Shown here: piece after piece, positions 8,326 to 17,265 of the stretch
Position numbering within the stretch: the first letter of the stretch is position 1
Layout: each line of letters starts with the position of its first letter
Origin: JAUUZQ01 sp964538375
GTDB taxonomy: Bacteria > Bacteroidota > Bacteroidia > Bacteroidales > GCA-2748055
Assembly (NCBI GenBank): GCA_964538375.1
Contig: CAZIFQ010000007.1
Location: 1-64,000, forward strand
Direction: 5' to 3'
Length of the DNA stretch: 64,000 nucleotides
The notes under the pieces: model-generated
What the model was told of the DNA's origin: nothing
Database searches by the model: none
Seen by the model: the letters and a program-made list of their open reading frames with translations, nothing else
Position numbers and translations under genes: made by a program

Positions 8326-8814
8326 ATGAAACATAAATACATCAATATCTTAATGTTAGCACTGACCTTGCACATCTTTGCAGTCAATGCCAGGTTACTA
8401 TACCACCTTAATCCAGAAGTCGCGGAAAAGGTAGGATTCTCCTTTATTGCCTTAAATGAGCAAACCATATTAGCTTTAGTGTTTTCACTTGCTTATTCAC
8501 TTGCTACAGTATCCGTCCTGAGGATTTCAAGAAGTAAGAAGCTCATTGCAGCATTTGTAATTCTTGATCCAGTCTCTGTTCTTCTATACTATTTTATCAA
8601 TATACCACTTCAAGTTGGAGCTGTTTATTACGCAATCTATACAGGAGCATTGATCTTGACTTTCATGAATCTTAATCAACCGGAGTACCTGGCAGATCAG
8701 ATCCTGGAGATGAAAGACAAGGGTATTAGCCAACGTGAGATAGCTAACCAACTAAAGGTGTCAGAGAGTATGATTTCGAGGATGCTAAAGCGTAGGAAGG
8801 AATCAAAGGAATAG
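8326..8814 (+). CDS. Four-helix membrane protein with C-terminal HTH
   Basis: 162 aa. Four hydrophobic segments (about residues 7-25, 44-64, 70-92 and 95-115) precede a cytoplasmic tail with a clear helix-turn-helix, MKDKGISQREIANQLKVSES followed by MISRMLKRR. This is the resolvase/sigma-type HTH often seen at the C-terminus of small element proteins. A membrane-bound DNA-binding protein could tether the element or sense the envelope; the function is unknown. A GACCCC/GGGGTC inverted repeat (8263-8297) separates it from the helicase gene. Confidence 0.7.
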   Translation: MKHKYINILMLALTLHIFAVNARLLYHLNPEVAEKVGFSFIALNEQTILALVFSLAYSLATVSVLRISRSKKLIAAFVILDPVSVLLYYFINIPLQVGAVYYAIYTGALILTFMNLNQPEYLADQILEMKDKGISQREIANQLKVSESMISRMLKRRKESKE

Positions 8815-8911
8815 TGAGGTCTATTTCCAAGATATTAGGTTCCCAATTGTCCTTAGCTGGATGATTGGGGCCTTTAAAACAACAAAGTATTAATATCAGA
8901 AAAGTAACGAA

Positions 8912-9100
8912 ATGAAAATATCATCAAATAAAACAAGACCATTCAGACCTTATAAAGATGATGGCCTTCGAATAAAAAGAAGAAGAAAAAAGAAGCGATG
9001 GTGGCGTAGAAAATGGAATTATGGATTTCAAGGACCTCCTCCAATAGATGATCGGATATTAACTGAAGAGGAGCTTGCTAATATTATTAAGAATCTATAA
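8912..9100 (+). CDS. Small very basic protein, unknown
   Basis: 62 aa with a run of Arg/Lys (IKRRRKKKRWWRRKW) in the middle and an acidic C-terminus (LTEEELANIIKNL). It could bind nucleic acid. No family is recognised. A terminator follows 17 bp after the stop, which supports a real transcript. Confidence 0.45.
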   Translation: MKISSNKTRPFRPYKDDGLRIKRRRKKKRWWRRKWNYGFQGPPPIDDRILTEEELANIIKNL

Positions 9101-9117
9101 TTCCTTGATTTTACATG

Positions 9118-9147
9118 CCCAATTTCCCAAAAGGGAGGTTGGGTTTT
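9118..9147 (+). terminator. Rho-independent terminator
   Basis: CCCAATTTCCC and GGGAGGTTGGG pair over 11 bp (two G-U) with an AAAA loop, followed by TTTT. It separates the rightward core module from the leftward DUF5131/TcmP pair. It is also one of the CCCAA/TTGGG-rich boundary sequences of this element. Confidence 0.75.
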
Positions 9148-9160
9148 ATTGGTAAATGAT

Positions 9161-9880
9161 TTATACCTGAGTTTGTAGAGCTGGCATTTGATCCCAAATA
9201 CGACCATCAAGCAATCTTCCAGCTTTCTTCTTGTTAGTTCCTCCCCACTGTTTGAAGAAAAATGGGACCCCATGAATTAAACACTGATCTCTTATTTCTG
9301 TCACCCATTCCTCTTTTATCGGTCTCGCTCCAGGCCCAGACTCACCACCAACAATTACCCAATCAATAAGTGATAAGTTAATATTAGAGATCCTTCCAAT
9401 TAGAGGTTCAATAGAAAGAAATTTGATTGATGCTGGCACTGTTCTTAGATGATCAATCCTACTTATTACTATCTCATCTTCTACGGATACGCCCATCCAA
9501 ATATTTTCAGTCCAATTAAGCTCAGTTGAATATTTTCGCAATAATTCGGATCTCTTCGTTAATACTTGAAATGTATGCTGAGGATTATCATTCATGACCC
9601 GGAAAACTCTCTGAATAAATTCAAGAGGAACATCTTCATGAAACAAATCACTCATTGAATTTACGAACACAGTTCTAGGCTTTGACCAGGTATAAGGCTC
9701 ATCAAGAGTAGAAGGATGTGTGCGAACCTTAAAACCATCTCTATATTTAGCTGAGCCCATTAATGTAAGCCTCTTTGTCATCCTTTCAGCATAGCAGTTC
9801 TTACATCCAGAGGATATCTTTGTACAACCTGATGTGGGATTCCAGGTTGAATCTGTCCATTCAATTGAAGTTGTTGCCAT
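9161..9880 (-). CDS. DUF5131 (phage Gp37/Gp68) three-Cys protein
   Basis: 239 aa, the usual length for the Gp37/Gp68 family (PF07505). The N-terminus IEWTDSTWNPTSGCTKISSG is followed by CKNCYAE, giving a Cys19-x6-Cys26-x2-Cys29 triad that may hold a metal or Fe-S cluster. Later conserved pieces are FVNSMSDLFHE, FQVLTKRSE, WMGVSVE, SIEPLIG, WVIVGGESGPGARP and FFFKQWGG. The fold looks radical-SAM-related, but the chemistry is not established. It is encoded 2 bp after its TcmP partner; the pair recurs in bacterial and phage genomes and is suspected to act in defence or modification (inference). Confidence 0.88.
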   Translation of the reverse strand: MATTSIEWTDSTWNPTSGCTKISSGCKNCYAERMTKRLTLMGSAKYRDGFKVRTHPSTLDEPYTWSKPRTVFVNSMSDLFHEDVPLEFIQRVFRVMNDNPQHTFQVLTKRSELLRKYSTELNWTENIWMGVSVEDEIVISRIDHLRTVPASIKFLSIEPLIGRISNINLSLIDWVIVGGESGPGARPIKEEWVTEIRDQCLIHGVPFFFKQWGGTNKKKAGRLLDGRIWDQMPALQTQV

Positions 9881-9882
9881 AA

Positions 9883-10998
9883 TTAATCCAATTTAAGAAA
9901 TATTTTAGTTGGGTCTTTACGATAATCCTTAAAATTTAGATAAAAGGCTCCTTTTCTTGCATCGGTACCATTTGAATTTTTTGAAGTAAGACGATTTTGG
10001 GTTTGCCAATCCTTTAACATTTGAACAGCATGACAAGTTCTAAATCCTCTAACTATTGTAAAATAGTAAGTTTCAGCATTACATCGAGCTCGGTGCTTTA
10101 AAAAAGACTCTAACTCCTCTTTGAATCTGCTAATATTAGGCAGTTTTGTTAATTCGCTAAATAATGAATTCTCTGGCTGAAAAGTCCAGCCTCTTCCTTC
10201 CTCTTCATCTAGTTTCCATTTTGCTTCTAACATTTTTTCAAAACCAAGAATATGGCTAGTAAAGAAAAATAAACAGAAAAACTGTCCCTTATCGCGAGTG
10301 ATTATGAACGAATCAACAAATCTCGAACTATTAAAATAATCTCTAAATGCAATTTTTAGATTTTCAATAAAAGCAATGCCAGTAGAAGACTTCGGCCACT
10401 TCTCTTCAGGCAATAATTCAGAAATAAATGCTTTTAAACTTTCTGGAGTTTCCTTTTCATGAAACCTAAACATAAACTGCGTAGGCAAAAATAGAAGCAC
10501 CTCGACATTCTCTGAAAAGAGCAATTCTTCAATATCTTTAATATGGATATCCTTGTAGCCATAGGGATCAATAAAAACAAATGCTTTCTGTTTTTGTAAA
10601 GATTTAAATTGATCCGATAGGGATGGTATTAAATCCTGATAATCGTTATTTGAATATTGAATACTTATTCTATCTAGATTCTTGTCATCAATTTGCTGGA
10701 TACTGCTTTCAAGATTTCTGATTTTAGATTCATCCAAGTCGTTAAAAAGACAATGAAATCTTGTATTATTTTGATTGTTTTCCAAAACTTCAAGTAAAAC
10801 ATCAAGAATTATAATTGGACTTCCTTTTCCTTCATTATCATAAATCCCTTCTCCGCAAAACAAATCATAGAGATAAACCTCTTCAACGTATTCAGAGTGA
10901 TTTAAAATTGTAAGATATCTTATTAAATATAGCCTGAGCAACTCAATCTTGACTTCAGAATGCTCAAGAAGAGTTCTTTGAGATATTTTAAGACTCAT
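9883..10998 (-). CDS. tcmP: Three-Cys-motif partner protein TcmP
   Basis: 371 aa. The N-terminal half is a Rossmann methyltransferase-like fold: YLYDLFCGEG (residues 43-51) looks like SAM-binding motif I, and FIDPYGY (142-148) sits where the catalytic motif IV of amino-methyltransferases would be. The C-terminal half is helical and poorly conserved. Members of this family (TIGR04474) are named for occurring beside three-Cys proteins such as the one encoded directly downstream. The product and target of the pair are unknown. A 16-bp inverted repeat lies 32 bp upstream of the start. Confidence 0.85.
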   Translation of the reverse strand: MSLKISQRTLLEHSEVKIELLRLYLIRYLTILNHSEYVEEVYLYDLFCGEGIYDNEGKGSPIIILDVLLEVLENNQNNTRFHCLFNDLDESKIRNLESSIQQIDDKNLDRISIQYSNNDYQDLIPSLSDQFKSLQKQKAFVFIDPYGYKDIHIKDIEELLFSENVEVLLFLPTQFMFRFHEKETPESLKAFISELLPEEKWPKSSTGIAFIENLKIAFRDYFNSSRFVDSFIITRDKGQFFCLFFFTSHILGFEKMLEAKWKLDEEEGRGWTFQPENSLFSELTKLPNISRFKEELESFLKHRARCNAETYYFTIVRGFRTCHAVQMLKDWQTQNRLTSKNSNGTDARKGAFYLNFKDYRKDPTKIFLKLD

Positions 10999-11029
10999 GT
11001 TGGGTATAGTTGGGTTTTAAGGACATGGC

Positions 11030-11045
11030 TTTGACCTAAGTCAAA
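11030..11045. promoter_or_regulatory. Inverted repeat TTTGAC-CTAA-GTCAAA
   Basis: Perfect 6-bp arms with a 4-bp spacer, 32 bp upstream of the tcmP start in a 248-bp divergent intergenic region. It is a candidate operator for a dimeric repressor. The rest of 10999-11246 holds a CCTGG..CCCAAAT..CCTGGGGG boundary-type sequence near 11103 and no gene. Confidence 0.45.
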
Positions 11046-11246
11046 CGAAAGGTATTAAATATCTGGGAATTAGTCAATAACTTAGTATGATACTTTCTGT
11101 ATTACCTGGTCCCAAATAACCTGGGGGATAATGGGGTTCTGTTTTAATAGAAGTTTCTTCAATTCAGTCGACACATTCAAATAGAAGTCTGTTGACTCAT
11201 ATCGAATAAAATCCTAACTTTGATTAAACCCTCAACCCATCTAGCC

Positions 11247-11411
11247 ATGGATGAAAGATTAGTGAACTTCAAGAAGCTTCTCAACAAAGTTGAAAAGAAA
11301 TACTTCGAGGAGAGAAAAGACTCCGATTTCAATAAAAGCAAACTTGTTCCTTTTATATCAGAGATGGACACTACTAATCTTGTCGGTGATCAGCTGGTTT
11401 GGTTGAATTGA
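11247..11411 (+). CDS. Small helical protein, unknown
   Basis: 54 aa from the ATG at 11247 (a TTG at 11220 would add 9 residues). It is charged and helical, with RLVNFKKLLNKVEKKYFEE, and ends DQLVWLN. It sits 21 bp before the HEPN-like gene and may be an antitoxin-like or accessory partner (inference). No family is recognised. Confidence 0.45.
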   Translation: MDERLVNFKKLLNKVEKKYFEERKDSDFNKSKLVPFISEMDTTNLVGDQLVWLN

Positions 11412-11432
11412 TTAAACGAAAACCCTAACAAA

Positions 11433-12227
11433 ATGGAATTTAATCTGCATAGTTTTTTTCTTAATACACCATTATATACTCCTATTATTATTGCCAGTTC
11501 TGGTGACAAATCTGTTCTATCAAGAATATTTTTTGAGAGAAGTGGTATTAGGGAATTTGAAGGATATAATCCAATTTCAAAAATTACTACTACATATCAA
11601 ATGGCTACAGGTTTTGCACCTGCAGATGATTATTTTTTTAATTTTGGTGGAATCCAGCTATTAAAAATTAAATGTAAAAGAACTGATGTTCACTTTAGTT
11701 TCCTTATAAAATGGGAACCGGACCAAAATAAAATTATGAAAATTGGTCAATTTCCTTCAGTCGCAGATTTTCATATTGACGAGATAAAGCAATACAAGAA
11801 AGTTCTGTCAGAAGATAAGCTTAGAGAAATTACAAAAGCAATAGGCCTTGCAGCAAATGGAGTTGGTATTGGCTCATTTGTATATCTCAGACGTGTATTT
11901 GAACATTTGATTGATGAAGCTTATAAAATTGCATTATCCGATAGTGCAATTACTTTTGATAAATTTCAGAAAGCAAGGATGGATGAAAAAATTAAATTAT
12001 TGAGTGATTACCTTCCTGATTTCTTAGTTAAAAATAAGGGAATGTATTCAATATTAAGCATTGGAATACACGCATTACAGGAGGAAGACTGTTTAGCACA
12101 TTTTGATACATTAAGAGTAGGAATTGAAATAATCCTTGATGAGAAACTTGAAGAGTTTAAAAAGAAAGAGAAAATTGAAGCTGCAAAAAAGAAACTTGCA
12201 AAAATAAAATCAGAGATAAAAAAATAA
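11433..12227 (+). CDS. HEPN-like protein (DUF4145-type C-terminal part)
   Basis: 264 aa. The C-terminal half (about 130-245) is a four-helix bundle with GSFVYLRRVFEHLIDEAYKI and MDEKIKLLSDYLPDFL, similar to DUF4145/HEPN proteins, in which such helices bind nucleotides or act as RNases. The canonical R-x4-6-H RNase motif is not obvious, so catalysis is uncertain. The N-terminal half is beta-rich and unrecognised. It ends in a Lys-rich helix. It lies between a small ORF and a PD-(D/E)XK-DUF5655 gene in one direction, a layout like toxin or abortive-infection operons (inference). Confidence 0.55.
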   Translation: MEFNLHSFFLNTPLYTPIIIASSGDKSVLSRIFFERSGIREFEGYNPISKITTTYQMATGFAPADDYFFNFGGIQLLKIKCKRTDVHFSFLIKWEPDQNKIMKIGQFPSVADFHIDEIKQYKKVLSEDKLREITKAIGLAANGVGIGSFVYLRRVFEHLIDEAYKIALSDSAITFDKFQKARMDEKIKLLSDYLPDFLVKNKGMYSILSIGIHALQEEDCLAHFDTLRVGIEIILDEKLEEFKKKEKIEAAKKKLAKIKSEIKK

Positions 12228-12276
12228 CCTATTACAATGTAATGGAAAATAATCTACAGTTTTAAATTTATAAGAA

Positions 12277-13194
12277 ATGGCAATATTTCAAATAGGAAAA
12301 GCCGATAACCTTGAGGTAATAAAGGAGAATCCATTCAAGTTAGAAAAGGATATTCAATCACTAACAGAAAAGAATCTTTCAATAATTTTTGGACTGGAAT
12401 GTGTTAAATCTGAATGTGCATTAAATAATTTTAGATTAGATACATTAGCATTTGATAATGATTCAAAGGCATTTGTAATTATAGAATACAAACGTGATAA
12501 GAATTTTAGTGTAATAGATCAAGGATATGCCTATCTCTCATTACTGCTAAATAATAAAGCTGATTTTATATTGGAGTACAATGAGAATTTAAAAGGGACA
12601 TTAAAAAGGGATGATATTGAATGGTCTCAGTCTAGAGTACTATTTGTTGCTCCTTCATTTACAACTTATCAAAAAGAGGCAATTAATTTCAAGGATTTAC
12701 CGATAGAACTTTGGGAAGTTAAACGGTATAACAACCAAACTGTCAATTATAATCAAATCAAGACTCCTGGCTCACAAGAAAGTATTAAGACTATTAGCCG
12801 AGAAGATGATACAGTTGATAAGGTTACAAAGGAAATAAAAGTCTATACAGAATCAGAGCATCTCATAAAAGGATCTGAATTAACTAGAGAATTATATGAG
12901 ACTCTAAAAAATGCCATTCTAAATCTTGATGATCTAGAATTGAAACCGAAGAAAAAATATATTGGATTCATTGCAAATTCAAATGTAGTGGATGTTCATA
13001 TTCAAAAGAAAACATTAAAAATGTGGATTAATTTACATAAGGGATTTCTTGACGATCCAAAAAAATTAGCAAGAGATGTTTCTGAGATTGGGCATTGGGG
13101 AAATGGTGATTATGAAATTTTAATGACCTCAGAAGATGAAATAGATTACATACTAACACTGATAAAACAGTCATTGGTAAAGAATAAAAAGTAG
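12277..13194 (+). CDS. PD-(D/E)XK nuclease-like protein with C-terminal DUF5655
   Basis: 305 aa. The N-terminal domain has FRLDTLAFD, then FVIIEYKRDKN: Asp55, Glu70 and Lys72 form a D-x14-E-x-K nuclease signature. Residues about 200-303 match the DUF5655 pattern (KKYIGFIANSNVVDVHIQKK, then LHKGFLDDP, DVSEIGHWGNGDYE). In known families this pairing occurs in NucS-like or predicted restriction proteins. The target is unknown. It follows the HEPN-like gene after 49 bp in the same direction, so the two may be functional partners. Confidence 0.75.
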   Translation: MAIFQIGKADNLEVIKENPFKLEKDIQSLTEKNLSIIFGLECVKSECALNNFRLDTLAFDNDSKAFVIIEYKRDKNFSVIDQGYAYLSLLLNNKADFILEYNENLKGTLKRDDIEWSQSRVLFVAPSFTTYQKEAINFKDLPIELWEVKRYNNQTVNYNQIKTPGSQESIKTISREDDTVDKVTKEIKVYTESEHLIKGSELTRELYETLKNAILNLDDLELKPKKKYIGFIANSNVVDVHIQKKTLKMWINLHKGFLDDPKKLARDVSEIGHWGNGDYEILMTSEDEIDYILTLIKQSLVKNKK

Positions 13195-13215
13195 TAACAA
13201 TATAAAAATATTTAA

Positions 13216-13748
13216 ATGGACATTACTCTAATTATCATTTCAGGCATTAATCTAATTGGTGTAATCATTATTCTAGTACAGCTATAAAGAATTTAAGATT
13301 TAGCAAAGCACAAAAGGAGTATTATGAATTAACCAGCGTAACAAATTACAGAGATAATATCATAGCTTTTAAGGAAACCTCAGACTTATTTAATGAAAAG
13401 TTAATTACAACTATTAAAAATCTGAAAGCAGTTACTGAAGAACGTGACGATCTTATAAGAGAAAATCAAAAGTTGCAGGAACCTAAAGCGTTTGCTAAAC
13501 CATTAAAAGTTGTAAAGCATGCTAAAGCTATAAAACCTGCAACAGCGAAAAGAGAAGAAAGACATTCCATACCAACCTCATATATAATTGACGAGTCTGA
13601 TGAGTTGTTTAGTCTAAACTCCAAAATAAGTGAAAGACTACTAGGTATACTTGGTGATGTTCCTCCATTGGATGCTCTTAAACTGGGGTTTTCAGAATAT
13701 TTAATTGAACTTGCAAAAAAGGCAGACGAGCACCAAGACGATAACTAA
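13216..13748 (+). pseudogene. Frameshifted membrane-anchored coiled-coil protein
   Basis: 13216-13287 encodes a 23-residue hydrophobic peptide (MDITLIIISGINLIGVIIIL, ending VQL) and stops. The next frame is open from 13251 to 13748 without an ATG and encodes a charged coiled coil (RFSKAQKEYYELTSVTNY, later LKAVTEERDDLIRENQKLQE) plus a globular tail ending KKADEHQDDN. A one-base shift near 13280 joins them into one anchor-plus-coiled-coil protein. It may be a decayed gene, programmed frameshifting or a sequencing error. Confidence 0.6.
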
Positions 13749-13858
13749 TTGTGTACAATAATTCAGTTCCGTTAAAATAGTCGGGAGTCGTTTAACAAAA
13801 TCAATTACCTATCCTTCTTAAGGAAAACTATATTAATAATAGATATAGGCAAAGAGCT

Positions 13859-14488
13859 TTAATCTTTTGACCATGTTCTCAATGCACGTGCAAATTCACT
13901 TTCAAAGATTTCATTTTTATATGTCTTCTCTAACCAATCAGCAATCCAAATAAAATCAATTACATTTTCTTCTTTATCCTTTTTCGATGGTTGGACATAT
14001 ATAATTTCAAGTCCTTGATTCTTCCCAGTATAATGCTCTCTATTATCAATAAATCCATATTCTCTTAATTTATTCAATAGGTGATTATACTTTTCTTTAT
14101 AGGTACTGACTTTAGCAATTTGTTGTATTCCATTAATTAACTTCTCCGTACTGACACTTTTTGCTTGAATAAGATATTTGTCCTGGTTGTCTCTTCTTGA
14201 TCCAGAATCAGTCTTAAATTCTATTAGATAATTGATATGATACTCACCGATGGCAAAGAAATCTACCTTATATGATCTATCTGCATAGTTAGTTCCTTCA
14301 TGTTCTGGCCTTACAGTACCAAGTCTTATGGGTAGTTCTGGTATGATTCCTTCAATACCTGCCTTTAAATAGTCTTCTAAGATTGGTTTGAGATAATAAC
14401 CTATCAGACTATCAATCCTGGGTTCTGCTTTATATGCTGGAAGTTTCTTCCAGTCTATCATCATTTGAAAATAATCTTTCCAATTCAT
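13859..14488 (-). CDS. Small PD-(D/E)XK nuclease-like protein beside the RM gene
   Basis: 209 aa. Asp76 in SYKVDFFAIG and Glu90/Lys92 in LIEFKTDSG form a D-x13-E-x-K signature. The rest is helical, with QDKYLIQAKSVSTEKLI after the active site. It resembles single-domain restriction-like nucleases. It is encoded 31 bp downstream of the MmeI-like gene on the same strand, so it may assist or extend that system (inference). It could instead be a non-catalytic, DNA-binding relative. Confidence 0.6.
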   Translation of the reverse strand: MNWKDYFQMMIDWKKLPAYKAEPRIDSLIGYYLKPILEDYLKAGIEGIIPELPIRLGTVRPEHEGTNYADRSYKVDFFAIGEYHINYLIEFKTDSGSRRDNQDKYLIQAKSVSTEKLINGIQQIAKVSTYKEKYNHLLNKLREYGFIDNREHYTGKNQGLEIIYVQPSKKDKEENVIDFIWIADWLEKTYKNEIFESEFARALRTWSKD

Positions 14489-14519
14489 TTGCTTAAATTA
14501 AAATATAGAAATACTAATA

Positions 14520-17255
14520 TTATTTCTTCTTAGCCTTCTTTATTTCTTTTAACAAAGGCATTGTATACTCATTATACAATTCAAATAAATATTCTATTCG
14601 AGTTGTTTCATTTGTGAAAGCCTGAGGACGATAACATAAATCAACTGCTTTATCCAATGCTTGGTGTGCCTTTACTAATTTTGGTGGCATCGTAAGTGGA
14701 TCATATAAATCTGCCAGGCTACTTTCATGAAATTCTGATCTTACATCTAAAACTTTTTGAGCCTTTTGCTCAACGGCCTTTTTATTTTTTTCACTTGGGT
14801 CTTTTGGCCAAGGAAAATTATTGTAAACTATAGTGTTTGAATAGCTAAAATCACTTTTTAATCTTCCTGCTACATTTTCAACCCAGTTCATGTGAGCCTT
14901 TGACATTAAAATCCCAAAGGAATAAATATTTGCATTTTGCATTGCAAAAACTTTGTCTGTAATAATATTTTCTTTCCCCACGTAGCCAATAGGAATATAC
15001 TTTCTTCTTTGAGAACTGACTTTTGGTATTAAAATGAAATCTGTAACTGGTTGCCTTTCCTCTCCATATAAAGAAGGAAATTTCGCCATTTCCTTTGTAT
15101 TTGCTCTATTACTTTTTTGCCTAAAATCTTTAACACCTTTCAATCTTTCCTGTAAAATTACAGACTTTTTTAGCGTTTCCGGTTTAATATGTTTTAACCA
15201 AAAGCACCATCTTTCTTTATTATTAATGTACTCATATGAGCTCAAAAATCTCTTAATGTAACCAGTAATATATGGTTCGTTTTTTACAATTTCCCGTTTC
15301 TCTTCTGGACTTAAAATCAAAAACCCCCCATCTAAAAAAGCGCTTCCGACACCTATTTTTGGTGAAGTACAAATAGGGTTGCTTCTTTTTTCAAGAAATA
15401 CTGTAGGAGAGCTAGTTAAGTACTGATTAATATTTTTCACTTTTCTTTCTACTGGATCACCCTTGCCATTTTCATATTCATAAAGCAGTTTGTTTTTGTT
15501 ATTCTTGACTGAAAAACATACTATTACTACATGCACCGCAGCATTACCCTTAGCTTTGTTTTTCCAGATAAATGTTCTGTGGGCAAAATTGATATGTATG
15601 GCCATATTGATTAATAATTCTCGCCATAAAACATTTGCCTGTTCTCCTTGAGAAATAGAGTTTGTAGAAACAAATCCAACTTCAATTTGTGTGCCTATTA
15701 TATAATTTGCAGCTTTTATATACCAACCTGATACATAGTCCAAATTACCATACCCTTTAGTCCCAGAGAATACTAAAGCCATATCTTCTTTTTGCTCAAC
15801 ACTTTGGTAGGCTGTCCCATAAAAAGGGGGATTACCAAGAATAAAACTCAATTCCGTTTTCGGAATTATATCTTCCCATTTGATTCGTAGTGCATTCCCA
15901 TTAACAATAGTAGCAGATTTCTTAAGTGGCAATCGTGCATAGTACTTACCAAATATTTCTGAAAATAATAGGTTCATTTGGTGGTCCATGAGCCAAAGAG
16001 CAACTTCTGCTATTCTAGCTGGGAATTCATCATATTCAATACCAAAGAACTGATCAACATCAACATTCAATATCTGTTCGACATCAAATACTTGCTGATC
16101 TCCATATAGTTCTTTAAGCACTTTTAATTCAAGCAGACGCAATTCACGGTAAGTAATAATCAGAAAGTTACCACATCCACATGCTGGGTCAAGAAATTTA
16201 AGCGCACCAAGTCTCTGGTGAAATTCTTTTAGCTTGTTTTTATTGCTTTTTACTTTCTTAAATTCATTAAGTAAATCATCCAGAAAAAGGGGTTTAATAA
16301 GTTTTAGTATGTTCTTCTCTGATGTATAATGAGCCCCTAAATTTCTTCTTTCTTCAGGATTCATTACACTTTGGAACATGCTTCCGAAAATAGCGGGAGA
16401 TATTTTGCCCCAATCCAAAGCGCCACACTCTAAAAGCATTACACGCATTCTAGAATTAAATGCTGCGATAGGTAATGCTTCTTCAAAGAGTTTTCCATTC
16501 ACATAAGGGAAAGCAGCTAACTGTTCGTCTAGATTTTTAAGCCTTTTCTCTTCTGGAGTATTAAGCACTTGAAAGAATTGAGCTAGCAAAGCGCCCAGGT
16601 CACTACCATCTTCATTTGTTCTAATCTCTATGAAGTCTTTGAATAGATCTTTTTCGAATATCCCTGTATCATCAGCAAAAAGGCAGAATAATAACCTTAC
16701 TAAAAAAATCTCCAATTGATGGCCTTCATAACCTTCTTCCTTTAATTGATCATGAAGAGTCCCCATTAATTCTGCTGCTTTGATATTTACTGGGTCCTCA
16801 TCTTTAAAAGATCTTTTTTGATAACCAGCAATAAATCCAAACAGCTTAATATTCTTATGGAATTCTCCTATGGTAAATTCATGTTCAGCTTTTTCATCAA
16901 GATCATATAACCTAAATCTCTCAAAGTCCGAAACCAGCACATACTTGGGTAATTCATGTTCTTTCAGTCCATAAAAATAATCTGTAGCTTGAGTATATGC
17001 TGCCCCTAAATCTTTCCCTTTTGACTTATGTTCTACTAGTAATGTCCCTTTCCAAAATAAATCTATAAAACCTTGTTTGTTATCAAGTTTCTTAACTGGT
17101 TCTTCAAAGGTTGCGAGCCTTCTTCGTGAAATTCCAAAAACATTAAAGAAGTCATTCCAGAATGAGTCTTTCTCAGCTCGCTCTCTGGTTTCATCTTCCC
17201 ATTCCTTTGTGAACTTTAATGCTCTGTCTTTTATTTCATTCCAGCTTAGTGCCAT
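14520..17255 (-). CDS. MmeI-like type IIL restriction-modification enzyme
   Basis: 911 aa, the usual size for the single-chain family. The N-terminal nuclease has Asp65 in FIDLFWKG and Glu75/Lys77 in LVEHKSKG, the same D-x9-E-x-K spacing as MmeI. A helical linker is followed by a gamma-type methyltransferase: LDPACGCGNF (motif I, about 355-364) and NPPFYG (motif IV, 475-480). Then comes a target-recognition region (about 600-830) and a C-terminal helical segment. In this family one polypeptide methylates adenine in one strand and cuts about 20 bp away. All motifs look intact. Confidence 0.93.
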   Translation of the reverse strand: MALSWNEIKDRALKFTKEWEDETRERAEKDSFWNDFFNVFGISRRRLATFEEPVKKLDNKQGFIDLFWKGTLLVEHKSKGKDLGAAYTQATDYFYGLKEHELPKYVLVSDFERFRLYDLDEKAEHEFTIGEFHKNIKLFGFIAGYQKRSFKDEDPVNIKAAELMGTLHDQLKEEGYEGHQLEIFLVRLLFCLFADDTGIFEKDLFKDFIEIRTNEDGSDLGALLAQFFQVLNTPEEKRLKNLDEQLAAFPYVNGKLFEEALPIAAFNSRMRVMLLECGALDWGKISPAIFGSMFQSVMNPEERRNLGAHYTSEKNILKLIKPLFLDDLLNEFKKVKSNKNKLKEFHQRLGALKFLDPACGCGNFLIITYRELRLLELKVLKELYGDQQVFDVEQILNVDVDQFFGIEYDEFPARIAEVALWLMDHQMNLLFSEIFGKYYARLPLKKSATIVNGNALRIKWEDIIPKTELSFILGNPPFYGTAYQSVEQKEDMALVFSGTKGYGNLDYVSGWYIKAANYIIGTQIEVGFVSTNSISQGEQANVLWRELLINMAIHINFAHRTFIWKNKAKGNAAVHVVIVCFSVKNNKNKLLYEYENGKGDPVERKVKNINQYLTSSPTVFLEKRSNPICTSPKIGVGSAFLDGGFLILSPEEKREIVKNEPYITGYIKRFLSSYEYINNKERWCFWLKHIKPETLKKSVILQERLKGVKDFRQKSNRANTKEMAKFPSLYGEERQPVTDFILIPKVSSQRRKYIPIGYVGKENIITDKVFAMQNANIYSFGILMSKAHMNWVENVAGRLKSDFSYSNTIVYNNFPWPKDPSEKNKKAVEQKAQKVLDVRSEFHESSLADLYDPLTMPPKLVKAHQALDKAVDLCYRPQAFTNETTRIEYLFELYNEYTMPLLKEIKKAKKK

Positions 17256-17265
17256 TATCTCCTAA

